A stretch of 64,000 nucleotides of DNA from Streptomyces sp. DG1A-41 (GCF_037055355.1 NZ_CP146350.1:2751001-2815000); one strand, 5' to 3'. Positions 34,789 through 43,521 are shown, counted from the stretch's first letter. Notes: generated by a model from the sequence alone, not told the origin. Numbers and translations: made by a program.

Positions 34789-35612
34789 CCACCCTGGCCG
34801 CCCGCCTCGCTCCCTTCCTTCCCACCCGCCTGGTGGCCGCGACGGCCCGCGCGCTCTACCCCCGGTTCGAACCGGAGCTGGCCCGGCTCGCCGAGCTGTG
34901 CCCGCCGGACTGCGGTACGGCGGTGGACGTCGGCGGCTGGTACGGGCCCTGGACACACCGGCTGTCCGGCCTGGCCGAGCACGTCGTGACGATCGAACCG
35001 GTGCCCCATCTGGCCCGCCGGCTGGCCGCCGCCACACCGCCGAACGTACGGGTCATCCGCGCGGCGGCCTCGGACCGCCCGGGCATCGCCCGCCTGTGGC
35101 TGCCGTCGGACGACTCCGGCGACCGGGGCGTTTCGTCGCTGGTACGGCGTGACATCCACGGCCGGGCGCTGGACGTCCCGTGCGTCACGCTGGACGAGCT
35201 GGGCCTGCGGAACGTGGGCTTCATCAAGATCGACGTGGACGGCAACGAGCCGGCGGTCCTGCGGGGCGCGACGGGCCTGCTGGCCCGCGACCGCCCGGCC
35301 CTGTTCGTGGAGCTGGAGTCCCGTATCCAGCCGATCACCCCGGTGGTGACGTACCTGTCCCTGCTGGGCTACGACGGCTGGGTCCTGCCCGGCGACAGGT
35401 GGGTCCCGCTGGCGAAGTTCCCCCTGGAGGCCCACCAGGCGGATGCCTCCTACGTGGTCTCCCACGGTTTGCTGCGCCGCGTCCTGCCGTACAACGTCCT
35501 GCGGGGCCCGCGCTACGTCAACTCGGTGCTGTTCCTGCCCGACGGCCGCCGTCCGGGCACGGCCCCGGTGGGCGACGATGGTTCCCATGTCCTCCGGAAA
35601 GCGCCCCGCTAG
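34785..35612 (+). CDS. FkbM-family methyltransferase
   Basis: 275 residues with AVDVGGWYGPWT (SAM-binding), VVTIEPVPHLARRL, and the FkbM signature GFIKIDVDGNEPAVLRG. FkbM proteins O-methylate sugars or polyketides. It is part of the overlapping chain that begins at DUF3068 and probably methylates a glycan sugar. Its 3' end overlaps the next coding region by 26 bp. Confidence 0.85.
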   Translation: MTTLAARLAPFLPTRLVAATARALYPRFEPELARLAELCPPDCGTAVDVGGWYGPWTHRLSGLAEHVVTIEPVPHLARRLAAATPPNVRVIRAAASDRPGIARLWLPSDDSGDRGVSSLVRRDIHGRALDVPCVTLDELGLRNVGFIKIDVDGNEPAVLRGATGLLARDRPALFVELESRIQPITPVVTYLSLLGYDGWVLPGDRWVPLAKFPLEAHQADASYVVSHGLLRRVLPYNVLRGPRYVNSVLFLPDGRRPGTAPVGDDGSHVLRKAPR

Positions 35613-36186
35613 CCCCTTCACACCGCTCGACTTCCAGCTGGTGCTGCTGCGCCGCATGGCCGACCACAATTCCGGTCTGGTGGAGGACGCCCGGCACGAG
35701 CTGGGGGTATCCCTCGCGGACATGCGCGAGGCCAACAAGCGCTGGCAGGCGATGGTCCGCTCCCCGCGTTCCCGGGCGTCCCTCTCCCGGTATCGCTCGG
35801 TGCTGGGCGAACCCGAGTCCCGGTCCGCCCGCCGGATCGGCGACCTGGACTGCGAGGCGTGGCTCTGGCCCGTCCCCCTCTGGCCCGGCCTGCGCTTCGA
35901 GGTCCTGACCGCCCCGAACGGCGCGGTGTGGAACGAGTGGCTGGTCCGCGCCCCGGGCACCGAGGGGCCCGGCCTGCGCACGCTCGACGACCTCACGCCC
36001 TGGTCCTGCACGGTCGACGAGGCGGCCCGCGCCTTCGCCCCCGCCCGTCCCCTGGAGGGCTCGGCCCCGACCCGCTGGGGACTGGCGTTCACCGCGCCGG
36101 ACACGCAGGGGGTGCGGTGGGAGGTCGTCGCGGAGTTCACCTGGGGGCTGTTGCAGCGGGTGTCCGTCACCGGCCGTCAGGGCTGA
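35587..36186 (+). CDS. Hypothetical protein
   Basis: 199 residues, cytoplasmic, no family recognised. The first 60 residues are helical and charged (FQLVLLRRMADHNSGLVEDARHEL), the rest is beta-rich with several Trp (AWLWPVPLWPGLRFEVL). An ATG at 35578 is in frame and equally possible as start. It overlaps the FkbM gene, so it is probably the last gene of that operon. Confidence 0.6.
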   Translation: MSSGKRPASPFTPLDFQLVLLRRMADHNSGLVEDARHELGVSLADMREANKRWQAMVRSPRSRASLSRYRSVLGEPESRSARRIGDLDCEAWLWPVPLWPGLRFEVLTAPNGAVWNEWLVRAPGTEGPGLRTLDDLTPWSCTVDEAARAFAPARPLEGSAPTRWGLAFTAPDTQGVRWEVVAEFTWGLLQRVSVTGRQG

Positions 36187-36231
36187 GGGACGCCAGTGGT
36201 CCGTCCGGATGCGTGGCCCTGGGTCTTGTCG

Positions 36232-36261
36232 GCCGGCTGCGATCGGCCGTGATCAGCCGGC
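36232..36261. terminator. Hairpin between convergent genes
   Basis: GCCGGCTG (36232-36239) pairs with CAGCCGGC (36254-36261) around a 14-nt loop. It lies between the stops of the plus-strand operon and the convergent ATP-grasp gene and overlaps the latter's stop codon. It could terminate the plus-strand transcript. Confidence 0.45.
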
Positions 36262-37131
36262 GGCGGCCAGAACCTCCTCGACCACCCTCGGCACGGAGTC
36301 CGGGTGCAGCCACAGGAACAGGTTCGGCTCGATCAGCTCCAGTTCCATCACGCACGGCTCCCCGCCCGGCCCGGTGACGAGGTCCACGCGCGCGTACAGC
36401 AGCTCCGGCTGACCGGGTACGGCGGCCAGTGCCCGCTCGGCCACGTCCCGTTCGGCGGCGGTCGGCTCCCAGGGCCGGGGGTCGGGGTGGGCGACCTTGT
36501 CGGCGTCGTACGGTGTGCCCGGCGCGAGGACCGCGCCCTTGCGGATGGCGTGCAGCAGGCGTCCGCCGAAGAACTGCAGGGCCCGCTCGCCGTGCGTGTC
36601 GATGCCGGTGAGGTACGGCTGCACCATCACGGTGAAGCCCTCGGCGTGCATCCTCTCGACCTGGCGTACGGCGGCGGCCCGCTCCCCGGCCGGGTAGCGG
36701 GCGGCGTACCGGGCCCCTGCCCCTGAGGTGGGCTTCACGACGTACTCGCGGTCGGCGGGCAGCTCGACGGGGTCGCCGGGCGCGAAGTAGCGGGTCGGCA
36801 CGGCGGGCACGCCGGCCTCCGCGAGCCGGCCCAGATACCTCTTGTCGGCGTTCCACCGCACGACGTCCACCGGGTTGGCCAGCCGCGTCGCCTTCCCGCA
36901 CCGCTCGGCCCACGCCGCGAACTCCTCGGCCCGCCAGCTGTAGTCCCAGGTGGAGCGTATGAGGGCCAGATCGAAGCCGGCCCAGTCGGCCGACGGGTCG
37001 TCCCAGTGGACGGCGGCGGCCTCGGCCCCGGCCTCCCGCAGCGCGTCCACCAGCACCGGCAGGTCCCGGTCCCTGCTCTCGACGCCACCGGGGTCGTAGG
37101 TGACGAGCGCTATACGCGGGGTGCCGGCCAC
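36253..37131 (-). CDS. ATP-grasp domain protein
   Basis: 292 residues. N-terminal part: RIALVTYDPGGVESRDRDLPVLVDALREAGAE (pre-ATP-grasp fold). Central and C-terminal part: YVVKPTSGAGARYAARY (phosphate-binding loop), FTVMVQPYL, and the metal-binding end MELELIEPNLFL. Such stand-alone ATP-grasp proteins ligate carboxylates to amines or thiols, as in glutathione-like or peptide ligation. The GTG at 37131 has GGAG 5 bp upstream. The gene is monocistronic and divergent from the MerR-PP2C gene. Confidence 0.75.
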   Translation of the reverse strand: MAGTPRIALVTYDPGGVESRDRDLPVLVDALREAGAEAAAVHWDDPSADWAGFDLALIRSTWDYSWRAEEFAAWAERCGKATRLANPVDVVRWNADKRYLGRLAEAGVPAVPTRYFAPGDPVELPADREYVVKPTSGAGARYAARYPAGERAAAVRQVERMHAEGFTVMVQPYLTGIDTHGERALQFFGGRLLHAIRKGAVLAPGTPYDADKVAHPDPRPWEPTAAERDVAERALAAVPGQPELLYARVDLVTGPGGEPCVMELELIEPNLFLWLHPDSVPRVVEEVLAAAG

Positions 37132-37205
37132 GGGGACTCCATCCTCGGACGAACGATCGATTCCGGCGCAGGCTAACAATCCCGCCCGGAATCGCGACAC
37201 CCTGG

Positions 37206-37230
37206 TTGACCTTCACCTTCGGTGAAGCCC
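37206..37230 (+). promoter_or_regulatory. MerR-type operator/promoter
   Basis: TTGACC (37206-37211) is followed by CTTCACC-TTC-GGTGAAG (37211-37227), a perfect 7-bp inverted repeat with a 3-bp centre. A MerR-type site lies between -35 and -10 elements spaced by about 19 bp, which fits CAGCAT downstream. The gene at 37288 encodes a MerR protein, so autoregulation is likely. Confidence 0.7.
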
Positions 37231-37287
37231 CAGCATCGGTGGCGGAACCAGGAAGCGCGAGGAACGCGCGGAGCGCAGGGAGATCGC

Positions 37288-38412
37288 ATGGACATATCGC
37301 GCGGGGATCGCGTGGGCACCCTGACGATCGGCGCGTTCGCGAAGGCGTGCCGGCTCTCGCCGAAGGCACTGCGCCTGTACGACGAGCTGGGCCTGCTGCG
37401 GCCCGCCCTGGTGGATCCGGACACCGGATACCGGTACTACGCGGTCGGGCAGCTGGAGCGGGCCCGGCTGGTGGCGTGGCTGCGGCGGCTGGGCATGCCG
37501 CTGGCCGAGATCCGCGAGGTGTGCCGGCTCCACGACCGCGACTCCACGGCCGCCGCCCGGGAGATCCGCGCCTACTGGGCGCGTGTCGAGGCGGCGACGG
37601 CGGTACGGCGGGACCTCGCCGCGTTCCTGGTCGATCACCTGACAGCGGACTCGGATGAGTCCGGAAAGGACACCGCCATGCTGGAACTGCGTTACTCAGC
37701 CCACTCGGAGACCGGTCGCGTCCGTCCCGCCAACCAGGACACGGCCTACGCGGGCACCCGACTGCTCGCCGTCGCCGACGGCTTCGGACCGGCGGGCGCA
37801 CCCGCGAGCAGCGCCGCCGTGGAGGCACTGCGCTTCCTGGACACGGACGAGATCCCGGCCGGCGGGGTCCTCAACCTGCTGGAGGACGCGGTACGGGGCG
37901 CGGCCCAGGCCGTCCGCGACGTGGCCGACGGCGCCGACGACGTCGGCACGACCCTGACCGCCCTGCTGTGGACGGGCTCGCGGCTGGCCCTCGTGCACAT
38001 CGGCGACTCCCGCGCCTATCTGCTGCGCGACGGCGAACTGTTCCTCATCACCCACGACCACACGGTCGTCCAGTCCATGATCGACGAGGGGCGCCTGACG
38101 CCCGAGGAGGCCGTCTCCCACCCTCAGCGCTCCTTCCTCCTGAAGGCCCTGACGGGCGACGGCACCCAGACGATCCCGGACCTCCGCCTGCACGACACCC
38201 ACCCGGGCGACCGCTATCTGCTGTGCTCGGACGGCCTTTCGGCCGTCGTCCCCGAGCCCCGGATCCGGGAACTCCTCACCTCCCCCGCCGCCCCCGACGA
38301 GACGATCCAGGCCCTGGTCGGCGCGGCGAACAAGGCCGGCGGGCCGGACAACGTCAGCTGTGTGGTGGCGGACGTGGTGGAGAGGGGAGAGCGCACGGGC
38401 AGTCAGGTCTAG
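37288..38412 (+). CDS. MerR regulator fused to PP2C-type protein phosphatase
   Basis: 374 residues. Residues 11-110 form a MerR winged HTH with dimer helix (LTIGAFAKACRLSPKALRLYDELGLLRP). Residues about 132-365 form a PP2C Ser/Thr phosphatase: Asp164 (VADGFG), HIGDSRAYL (239-245), CSDGLS with Asp315, and GGPDNVSCV with Asp354/Asn355. The metal ligands are thus present. An internal ATG at residue 131 has AAGGA upstream and could give a free phosphatase. The product may couple ligand or stress sensing to dephosphorylation of Ser/Thr-kinase targets. Its stop overlaps the convergent GntR stop. Confidence 0.85.
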   Translation: MDISRGDRVGTLTIGAFAKACRLSPKALRLYDELGLLRPALVDPDTGYRYYAVGQLERARLVAWLRRLGMPLAEIREVCRLHDRDSTAAAREIRAYWARVEAATAVRRDLAAFLVDHLTADSDESGKDTAMLELRYSAHSETGRVRPANQDTAYAGTRLLAVADGFGPAGAPASSAAVEALRFLDTDEIPAGGVLNLLEDAVRGAAQAVRDVADGADDVGTTLTALLWTGSRLALVHIGDSRAYLLRDGELFLITHDHTVVQSMIDEGRLTPEEAVSHPQRSFLLKALTGDGTQTIPDLRLHDTHPGDRYLLCSDGLSAVVPEPRIRELLTSPAAPDETIQALVGAANKAGGPDNVSCVVADVVERGERTGSQV

Positions 38413-39110
38413 GACTCCGGCTCCCAGTCCAGCAACCGCACCTTCGCCACCGTGCGGACGTGGCGTCGCATGGCCGAGGCCGCCTGGCGGGGCTGCTGGG
38501 CGGCGATCGCGTCGAGGATGGCCTGGTGCTGGGAGAGGGAGCGGGACGGGCGGCCGGGCTGGCGGAGGGACTCGGTGCGGCTCTCGGCGATCTGCTCGGC
38601 GATGGAGCGCATGAACTCCGCGAGCAGACCGCTGTGGGCCGCCGCGGTCACGGCCGCGTGGAACAGCCGGTCGCCCTCGACGCCGTGACCGCCCGCGGCG
38701 ATCTCCTCCGCCATGTGCGCGAGCGCCGAGCGCATCGCGGCCAGGTCCTCCTCCGAGCGCCGCTCCGCCGCCAGTTCGGCGAGCTTCGTCTCCAGCGCCT
38801 CCCGGGCCTCCAGTACGTCGGGCAGGCGCCGGCGGCGTTCCACCATCCGCTCGACCGGCTCGGTGTCGAGGCTGTCCCGCACGAGGTAGGTGCCCCCGCC
38901 GTGCCGGGCCTCCACCAGGCCCTGGACCTCCAGCACCACGATCGCCTGCTTCACCGAGGCCCGGCTCACCCCGAGCCGCTGGGCCAGATCACGCTCGGGC
39001 GGCAGCCGGTCGCCGGCGCGCAGGCCGCCCTCGGCGACGTACTGGCGCAGCCGCTCCAGCACCTGTTCGTAGAGGCGCTGTTTCGTCATGGGGCGCAGGG
39101 CGTCGGTCAC
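38409..39110 (-). CDS. GntR/FadR-family regulator of the malonate operon
   Basis: 233 residues: N-terminal winged HTH (LRAGDRLPPERDLAQRLGVSRASVKQAIVVLE) and an all-helical FCD effector domain with metal-ligand-like His residues (HAAVTAAAHSG, RRHVRTVAK). The GTG at 39110 is chosen because AGGGGGA lies 5 bp upstream. It is divergent from matC, with a 17-bp inverted repeat pair in the intergenic region, and probably represses matC-matB until malonate is present. Confidence 0.85.
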   Translation of the reverse strand: MTDALRPMTKQRLYEQVLERLRQYVAEGGLRAGDRLPPERDLAQRLGVSRASVKQAIVVLEVQGLVEARHGGGTYLVRDSLDTEPVERMVERRRRLPDVLEAREALETKLAELAAERRSEEDLAAMRSALAHMAEEIAAGGHGVEGDRLFHAAVTAAAHSGLLAEFMRSIAEQIAESRTESLRQPGRPSRSLSQHQAILDAIAAQQPRQAASAMRRHVRTVAKVRLLDWEPES

Positions 39111-39151
39111 GGGGTCCCCCTCTCGCCGGGAGCGTAGCACCGGCGCTTCTC

Positions 39152-39259
39152 AGTGGCCGAGTGGCTGAACCAATTCTCGCGCGACCCCTTGACGGACACC
39201 CGGGCCGCACCCACGCTGTTCAGCCAACGCACCTCAAGTGGCTCAGCCACTCGGCCACT
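39152..39259. promoter_or_regulatory. GntR operator array between gntR and matC
   Basis: AGTGGCCGAGTGGCTGA (39152-39168) is repeated as an exact inverted copy at 39243-39259, 74 bp apart. A third inverted half, GTTCAGCCA (39218-39226), mirrors 39162-39170. The right arm also forms AGTGGCT-C-AGCCACT (39237-39251). The spacing suggests two regulator dimers bridged by looping. Confidence 0.75.
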
Positions 39260-39306
39260 CTCCTGGGTGCTCCCAGCTGCTCCGGGGCCCAAAGACGGGA
39301 GCCCGT

Positions 39307-40632
39307 ATGTCCCCCGAACTCATCTCGATCCTCGTCCTCGTCGTGGTGTTCGTCATCGCCACCACCCGTTCCGTCAACATGGGCGCGCTCGCCTTCGCCG
39401 CCGCCTTCGGGGTCGGCGGGCTCGTCGCCGATCTCGACGCGGACGGCATCTTCGCCGGCTTCCCCGGCGACCTGTTCGTCGTCCTGGTCGGCGTCACGTA
39501 CCTCTTCGCGATCGCCCGCGCCAACGGCACCACCGACTGGCTGGTGCACGCCGCCGTCCGGCTCGTGCGGGGGCGCGTGGCGCTCATCCCCTGGGTGATG
39601 TTCGCGCTGACCGGCGCACTCACGGCGATCGGCGCGGTCAGCCCGGCCGCGGTGGCGATCGTCGCCCCGATCGCGCTGAGCTTCGCCGCCCGGTACGGGA
39701 TCAGCCCGCTGCTGATGGGCGCGATGGTGGTACACGGCGCCCAGGCCGGCGGCTTCTCCCCGATCAGCATCTACGGCTCGATCGTCAACGGCATCGTCGA
39801 ACGCGAGAAGCTGCCGGGCAACGAGGTGGTCCTGTTCCTGTCGTCCCTCGCCGCGAACTTGGTGATCGCGGGGGTGGTGTTCGTGGTGTGCGGGGGTCTG
39901 AAACTGCGGGGGGACCGAGCTGCGGGCAGTCGTGCCGCTAGGGCGGCACGGGTGGGCGCAGCGGCACCCCGCTCCGCCGGGCCGCGGACCGACCCGGCCT
40001 CGGCAACCAGCACGCTGAGCCCGGAAACGACCAGACTCACCCCGGCCCGCACAACCACGCTCACCTCCCTGCTGGCCCTGGTAGTCGCCGTCCTCGTCTT
40101 CGACCTGGACGCCGGCCTCACCGCAATCACCCTCGCAGTGGTCCTCAGCACGCTGTGGCCAGAAGACAGCCGCAAGGCAACAGGCCACATCGCCTGGCCG
40201 ACAGTCCTGCTCATCTGCGGCGTCCTCACCTACGTAGGCGTTCTCGACGAGATGGGCACCATCACCTGGGCAGGCGAGGGCGTAGGAAACATCGGCATCC
40301 CCCTGCTCGCCGCCGTCCTGCTCTGCTACATCGGCGCACTCGTCTCGGCCTTCGCCTCCTCCGTGGGAATCATGGGCGCCCTGATCCCCCTGGCCGTGCC
40401 GTTCCTCGAACGGGGCGAGATCGGCGCGATCGGCATGGTCGCCGCACTCGCCGTTTCGGCGACGGTCGTGGACGTGAGCCCGTTCTCCACGAACGGCGCA
40501 CTGGTCCTCGCCGCCGCCCCGGACGTCGACCGCGAGCGTTTCTTCCGGCAGTTGATGGTGTACGGAGGGATCGTGGTGGCGGTCGTACCGGCGGCGGCCT
40601 GGCTGGTGATGGTCGTCCCCGGCTGGGGATAG
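39307..40632 (+). CDS. matC: MatC-type malonate/dicarboxylate transporter
   Basis: A 441-residue carrier with about 11 helices. The N-terminal 150 residues match the dicarboxylate carrier MatC N-terminal domain; VHGAQAGGFSPISIYG and the late SSVGIMGALIPLAVPF resemble ion-transporter reentrant loops. Position before matB supports malonate uptake. Residues 204-225, in the cytoplasmic loop after helix 6, are encoded by a dispersed DNA repeat that inserted in frame, so this loop is longer than in relatives. The start follows a GGGAGC-like site. Confidence 0.8.
   Translation: MSPELISILVLVVVFVIATTRSVNMGALAFAAAFGVGGLVADLDADGIFAGFPGDLFVVLVGVTYLFAIARANGTTDWLVHAAVRLVRGRVALIPWVMFALTGALTAIGAVSPAAVAIVAPIALSFAARYGISPLLMGAMVVHGAQAGGFSPISIYGSIVNGIVEREKLPGNEVVLFLSSLAANLVIAGVVFVVCGGLKLRGDRAAGSRAARAARVGAAAPRSAGPRTDPASATSTLSPETTRLTPARTTTLTSLLALVVAVLVFDLDAGLTAITLAVVLSTLWPEDSRKATGHIAWPTVLLICGVLTYVGVLDEMGTITWAGEGVGNIGIPLLAAVLLCYIGALVSAFASSVGIMGALIPLAVPFLERGEIGAIGMVAALAVSATVVDVSPFSTNGALVLAAAPDVDRERFFRQLMVYGGIVVAVVPAAAWLVMVVPGWG
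39918..39980. repeat. Dispersed Streptomyces hairpin repeat (copy B), inside matC
   Basis: 63 bp almost identical to 19783-19847: AGCTGCGGGCAGTCGTGCCG, then GGGCGGCACGGGTGGGCGCA and GCGGCACCCCGC. It keeps the matC frame and encodes RAAGSRAARAARVGAAAPRS. The same element is intergenic at copy A. Confidence 0.85.
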
Positions 40633-40679
40633 CCGGCCGCTGACCGGTCCGACAGACAACAGCTAAGGAGATGTGACGC

Positions 40680-42125
40680 GTGACCTTCCTCTTCCCGGCC
40701 CTGACCGACACCCCGGCCGACCGGCCCGCCCTCCGGTTCGGCGAGCGCTCCCTGACCTACGCGCAGCTCGCGGCCGCGGCCGGAGCACTCACAGGCCGCA
40801 TCGGCGAGGCCACGCGGGTCGCCGTCTGGGCGACGCCCACCATGGAGACCGCCGTCGCCGTCGTCGCCGCGCTGCTGGCCGGCGTGCCCGCCGTGCCGCT
40901 CAACCCGAAGTCGGGCGAGAAGGAGCTCGGGCACATCCTGTCCGACAGCACGCCCGACCTGGTGCTCACCGCTCCGGACGACCAACTCCCCGCCCCGGTA
41001 AGGGACCTGCCCCGCCTCGACGTCGACGTGCACGGCACCGGGCCGCTCCCCGAGGACCACGCCGACGACGAGGACCCGGCCCTGATCGTCTACACCTCCG
41101 GCACCACCGGCCCGCCCAAGGGTGCCGTCATCCCGCGCCGGGCGATCGCCTCGACCCTGGACGCGCTGGCCGACGCGTGGCAGTGGACCGGCGACGACGT
41201 ACTGGTCCACGGACTGCCGCTGTTCCATGTGCACGGCCTGGTCCTGGGCACCCTCGGCCCACTGCGGCGCGGCGGCTCGGTGCGACACCTGGGCCGTTTC
41301 ACGACGCAGGGCGTCGCCCGGGAGCTGAACGCCGGGGCGACCATGCTGTTCGGCGTGCCGACGATGTACCACCGAATCGCGGAGGCGGTGACCGGCGACC
41401 CGGAGCTGGTGAAGGCGCTGACCGGGGCGCGGCTGCTGGTGTCCGGTTCCGCCGCGCTGCCCGTGCACGACCACGGGCGCATCGCGACCGCGACCGGGCG
41501 GCGGGTGATCGAGCGGTACGGCATGACGGAGACGCTGATGAACACCAGTGTCCGGGCCGACGGCGAGGCCCGCCCGGGCACGGTCGGCGTGCCGCTGCCG
41601 GGCGTGGAGCTGCGGCTGGTCGAGGAGGACGGCTCGGAGGTCACCGCGTGGGACGGTGAGACCGTCGGCGAGATCCAGGTGCGCGGCCCGAACCTGTTCA
41701 CCGAGTATCTGAACCGGCCCGACGCCACCGCCGCCGCCTTCACCGCCGACGGCTGGTTCCGCACCGGCGACATGGCGGTGCGCGACCCCGACGGCTATGT
41801 CCGGATCGTCGGCCGCAAGGCCACCGACCTGATCAAGAGCGGCGGTTACAAGATCGGGGCGGGTGAGATCGAGAACGCGCTCCTGGAGCACCCGGGAGTG
41901 CGGGAGGCCGCCGTCACAGGGGAGCCGGACGCCGACCTGGGCGAGCGGATCGTGGCGTGGATCGTCCCGGCGGAGCACCGGTCCCCGCCGTCGCTCGACG
42001 AGTTGGCGGATCACGTGGCCCGGCGTCTCGCCCCGCACAAGCGCCCCCGGGTCGTCCACCACCTCGACGCCCTGCCCCGCAACGACATGGGGAAGATCAT
42101 GAAGCGGGCACTGCCCCATGACTGA
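40680..42125 (+). CDS. matB: Malonyl-CoA/methylmalonyl-CoA synthetase MatB
   Basis: A 481-residue acyl-CoA synthetase that activates malonate (and methylmalonate) with ATP and CoA. It is highly similar over its full length to S. coelicolor MatB (SCO2444), as I recall that sequence: YTSGTTGPPKGAVIPRRA (ATP loop), ERYGMTETLMNTS, GWFRTGDMA, and the C-terminal catalytic lysine in NDMGKIMKRAL. It feeds extender units to polyketide and fatty acid synthesis. AAGGAG is 9 bp before the GTG. The stop overlaps the next gene by 8 bp. Confidence 0.95.
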   Translation: MTFLFPALTDTPADRPALRFGERSLTYAQLAAAAGALTGRIGEATRVAVWATPTMETAVAVVAALLAGVPAVPLNPKSGEKELGHILSDSTPDLVLTAPDDQLPAPVRDLPRLDVDVHGTGPLPEDHADDEDPALIVYTSGTTGPPKGAVIPRRAIASTLDALADAWQWTGDDVLVHGLPLFHVHGLVLGTLGPLRRGGSVRHLGRFTTQGVARELNAGATMLFGVPTMYHRIAEAVTGDPELVKALTGARLLVSGSAALPVHDHGRIATATGRRVIERYGMTETLMNTSVRADGEARPGTVGVPLPGVELRLVEEDGSEVTAWDGETVGEIQVRGPNLFTEYLNRPDATAAAFTADGWFRTGDMAVRDPDGYVRIVGRKATDLIKSGGYKIGAGEIENALLEHPGVREAAVTGEPDADLGERIVAWIVPAEHRSPPSLDELADHVARRLAPHKRPRVVHHLDALPRNDMGKIMKRALPHD

Positions 42126-43476
42126 GCGTCTCCCCGCGGCTGAGCGCCTCTGCGCCCGCGCGGTCGCCGACGCCCTCGCCGACGACTCCACCTTCGCCGA
42201 ACTGCCCATCCCCATAAAGGAGTCCAAGCCGGACGGCCCGCTCGCCTGGCCCGGCTACGACGCCGCCCGCGCCCGTGCCGCCGAACGCACCGGCGAGCAG
42301 GAGTCCGTGGTCTGCGGCACCGCCCGCGTCGGCGGCACCCGGGCCGTGCTGATCGCGTTCGAGTTCGGCTTCCTCGGCGGCTCCCTGGGAGAACGCACCG
42401 GCGACCGGCTGGAGGCGGCGTACACGTACGCCCGTGAGCACCGCCTCCCGGTCGTGCCGCTGGTCGCCACCGGCGGCAGCCGGATGCAGGAGGGCATGCT
42501 CGCCCTGTCCCAACTCCAGCGCGTGGCCCGCCAGGCGGCGCTCACCCGGGAGGCGGGGCTCGCGCAGATCGCCGTGCTGCGCGATCCGACCACCGGGGGC
42601 GGCTGGGCCACCCTGGGCGCGGGCGCCGACGTGGTCCTCGCGCTGCCCGGGGCCCAGGTCGGCTTCGCCGGCTCCCGGGTGCGCCCGGCGAACGCTGACC
42701 CGGCGGCGTACACCGCCGAGGCGCAGCTCGCGGCCGGGGCGGCGGACGCGGTCGTACGGCCGGAGGAGCTGCACGAGACGCTGGGCCGGTGGCTGCGGCT
42801 GCTGACGTGCCCGTCCACCACGCCCGCCCCGCCGCCCGAACCACTCGGCGACGACGCGGGCCTGCCCGCCACCGGCTGGGACGCCGTCCGGCGCGCCCGC
42901 TCACCCCGACGCCCGCGTGCCGCCGCCTACTTGGACGCCTACTTCTCCGACCGGGCCGCGATCAGCGGCGACCGCTGTGGCGGCACGGACCCGGACGGCA
43001 TGCTGTGCGGCTTCGGCACGCACGAGGGCCGTACCGTCGCGTACGCCGCGCAGACCGGGACCGCGACCCGCCCCGCCGGCTACCGCACCGCCGCCCGTCT
43101 GATCCGTCTCGCGGACCGGCTGGGCATCCCGGTGCTGACGCTCGTGGACACCCCGGGTGCCGCCAGCGACGCGGAGGCGGAGCGGCAGGGCGCGGGCGCC
43201 GCGATCGCGGACCTGTTCGGGGCCGTGGCGGGCGCCCGCACCCCGGTGACGACGCTGGTGATCGGCGAGGGCGGCTCCGGCGGCGCGCTGGCGCTGGCCG
43301 CGCCCGGCAACACCTGGGCCACCCCGGACAGTTACTTCTCGGTGATCGCGCCGGAGCTCGCGGCGGCCATCCTCAAGCGGCCGCCGCGCGAGGTGGAGGC
43401 GACGGCGGACCAGCTCCGCGTCCGGCCGCAGGATCTGGTGGAGCTGGGGGTGATCCGGGGGACCGTGGGCCCGTGA
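42118..43476 (+). CDS. Fused carboxyltransferase (AccD/AccA-like)
   Basis: 452 residues with two crotonase-like halves. The N-half (about 50-235) resembles the beta carboxyltransferase (PLVATGGSRMQEGMLALSQ, GAQVGFAGSRV); the C-half (about 270-450) resembles AccA (VLTLVDTPGA, GEGGSGGALALA, YFSVIAPELAAAILKR). It likely moves or removes the carboxyl group on a malonyl- or methylmalonyl-type substrate. It is the third gene of the malonate operon. No biotin carrier or biotin carboxylase is encoded nearby, so its partner is unknown. Confidence 0.8.
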   Translation: MTERLPAAERLCARAVADALADDSTFAELPIPIKESKPDGPLAWPGYDAARARAAERTGEQESVVCGTARVGGTRAVLIAFEFGFLGGSLGERTGDRLEAAYTYAREHRLPVVPLVATGGSRMQEGMLALSQLQRVARQAALTREAGLAQIAVLRDPTTGGGWATLGAGADVVLALPGAQVGFAGSRVRPANADPAAYTAEAQLAAGAADAVVRPEELHETLGRWLRLLTCPSTTPAPPPEPLGDDAGLPATGWDAVRRARSPRRPRAAAYLDAYFSDRAAISGDRCGGTDPDGMLCGFGTHEGRTVAYAAQTGTATRPAGYRTAARLIRLADRLGIPVLTLVDTPGAASDAEAERQGAGAAIADLFGAVAGARTPVTTLVIGEGGSGGALALAAPGNTWATPDSYFSVIAPELAAAILKRPPREVEATADQLRVRPQDLVELGVIRGTVGP

Positions 43477-43521
43477 GTTCGGTGGACAGTCCGGTGGATG
43501 CCCCACGCAACATCAAGTACC

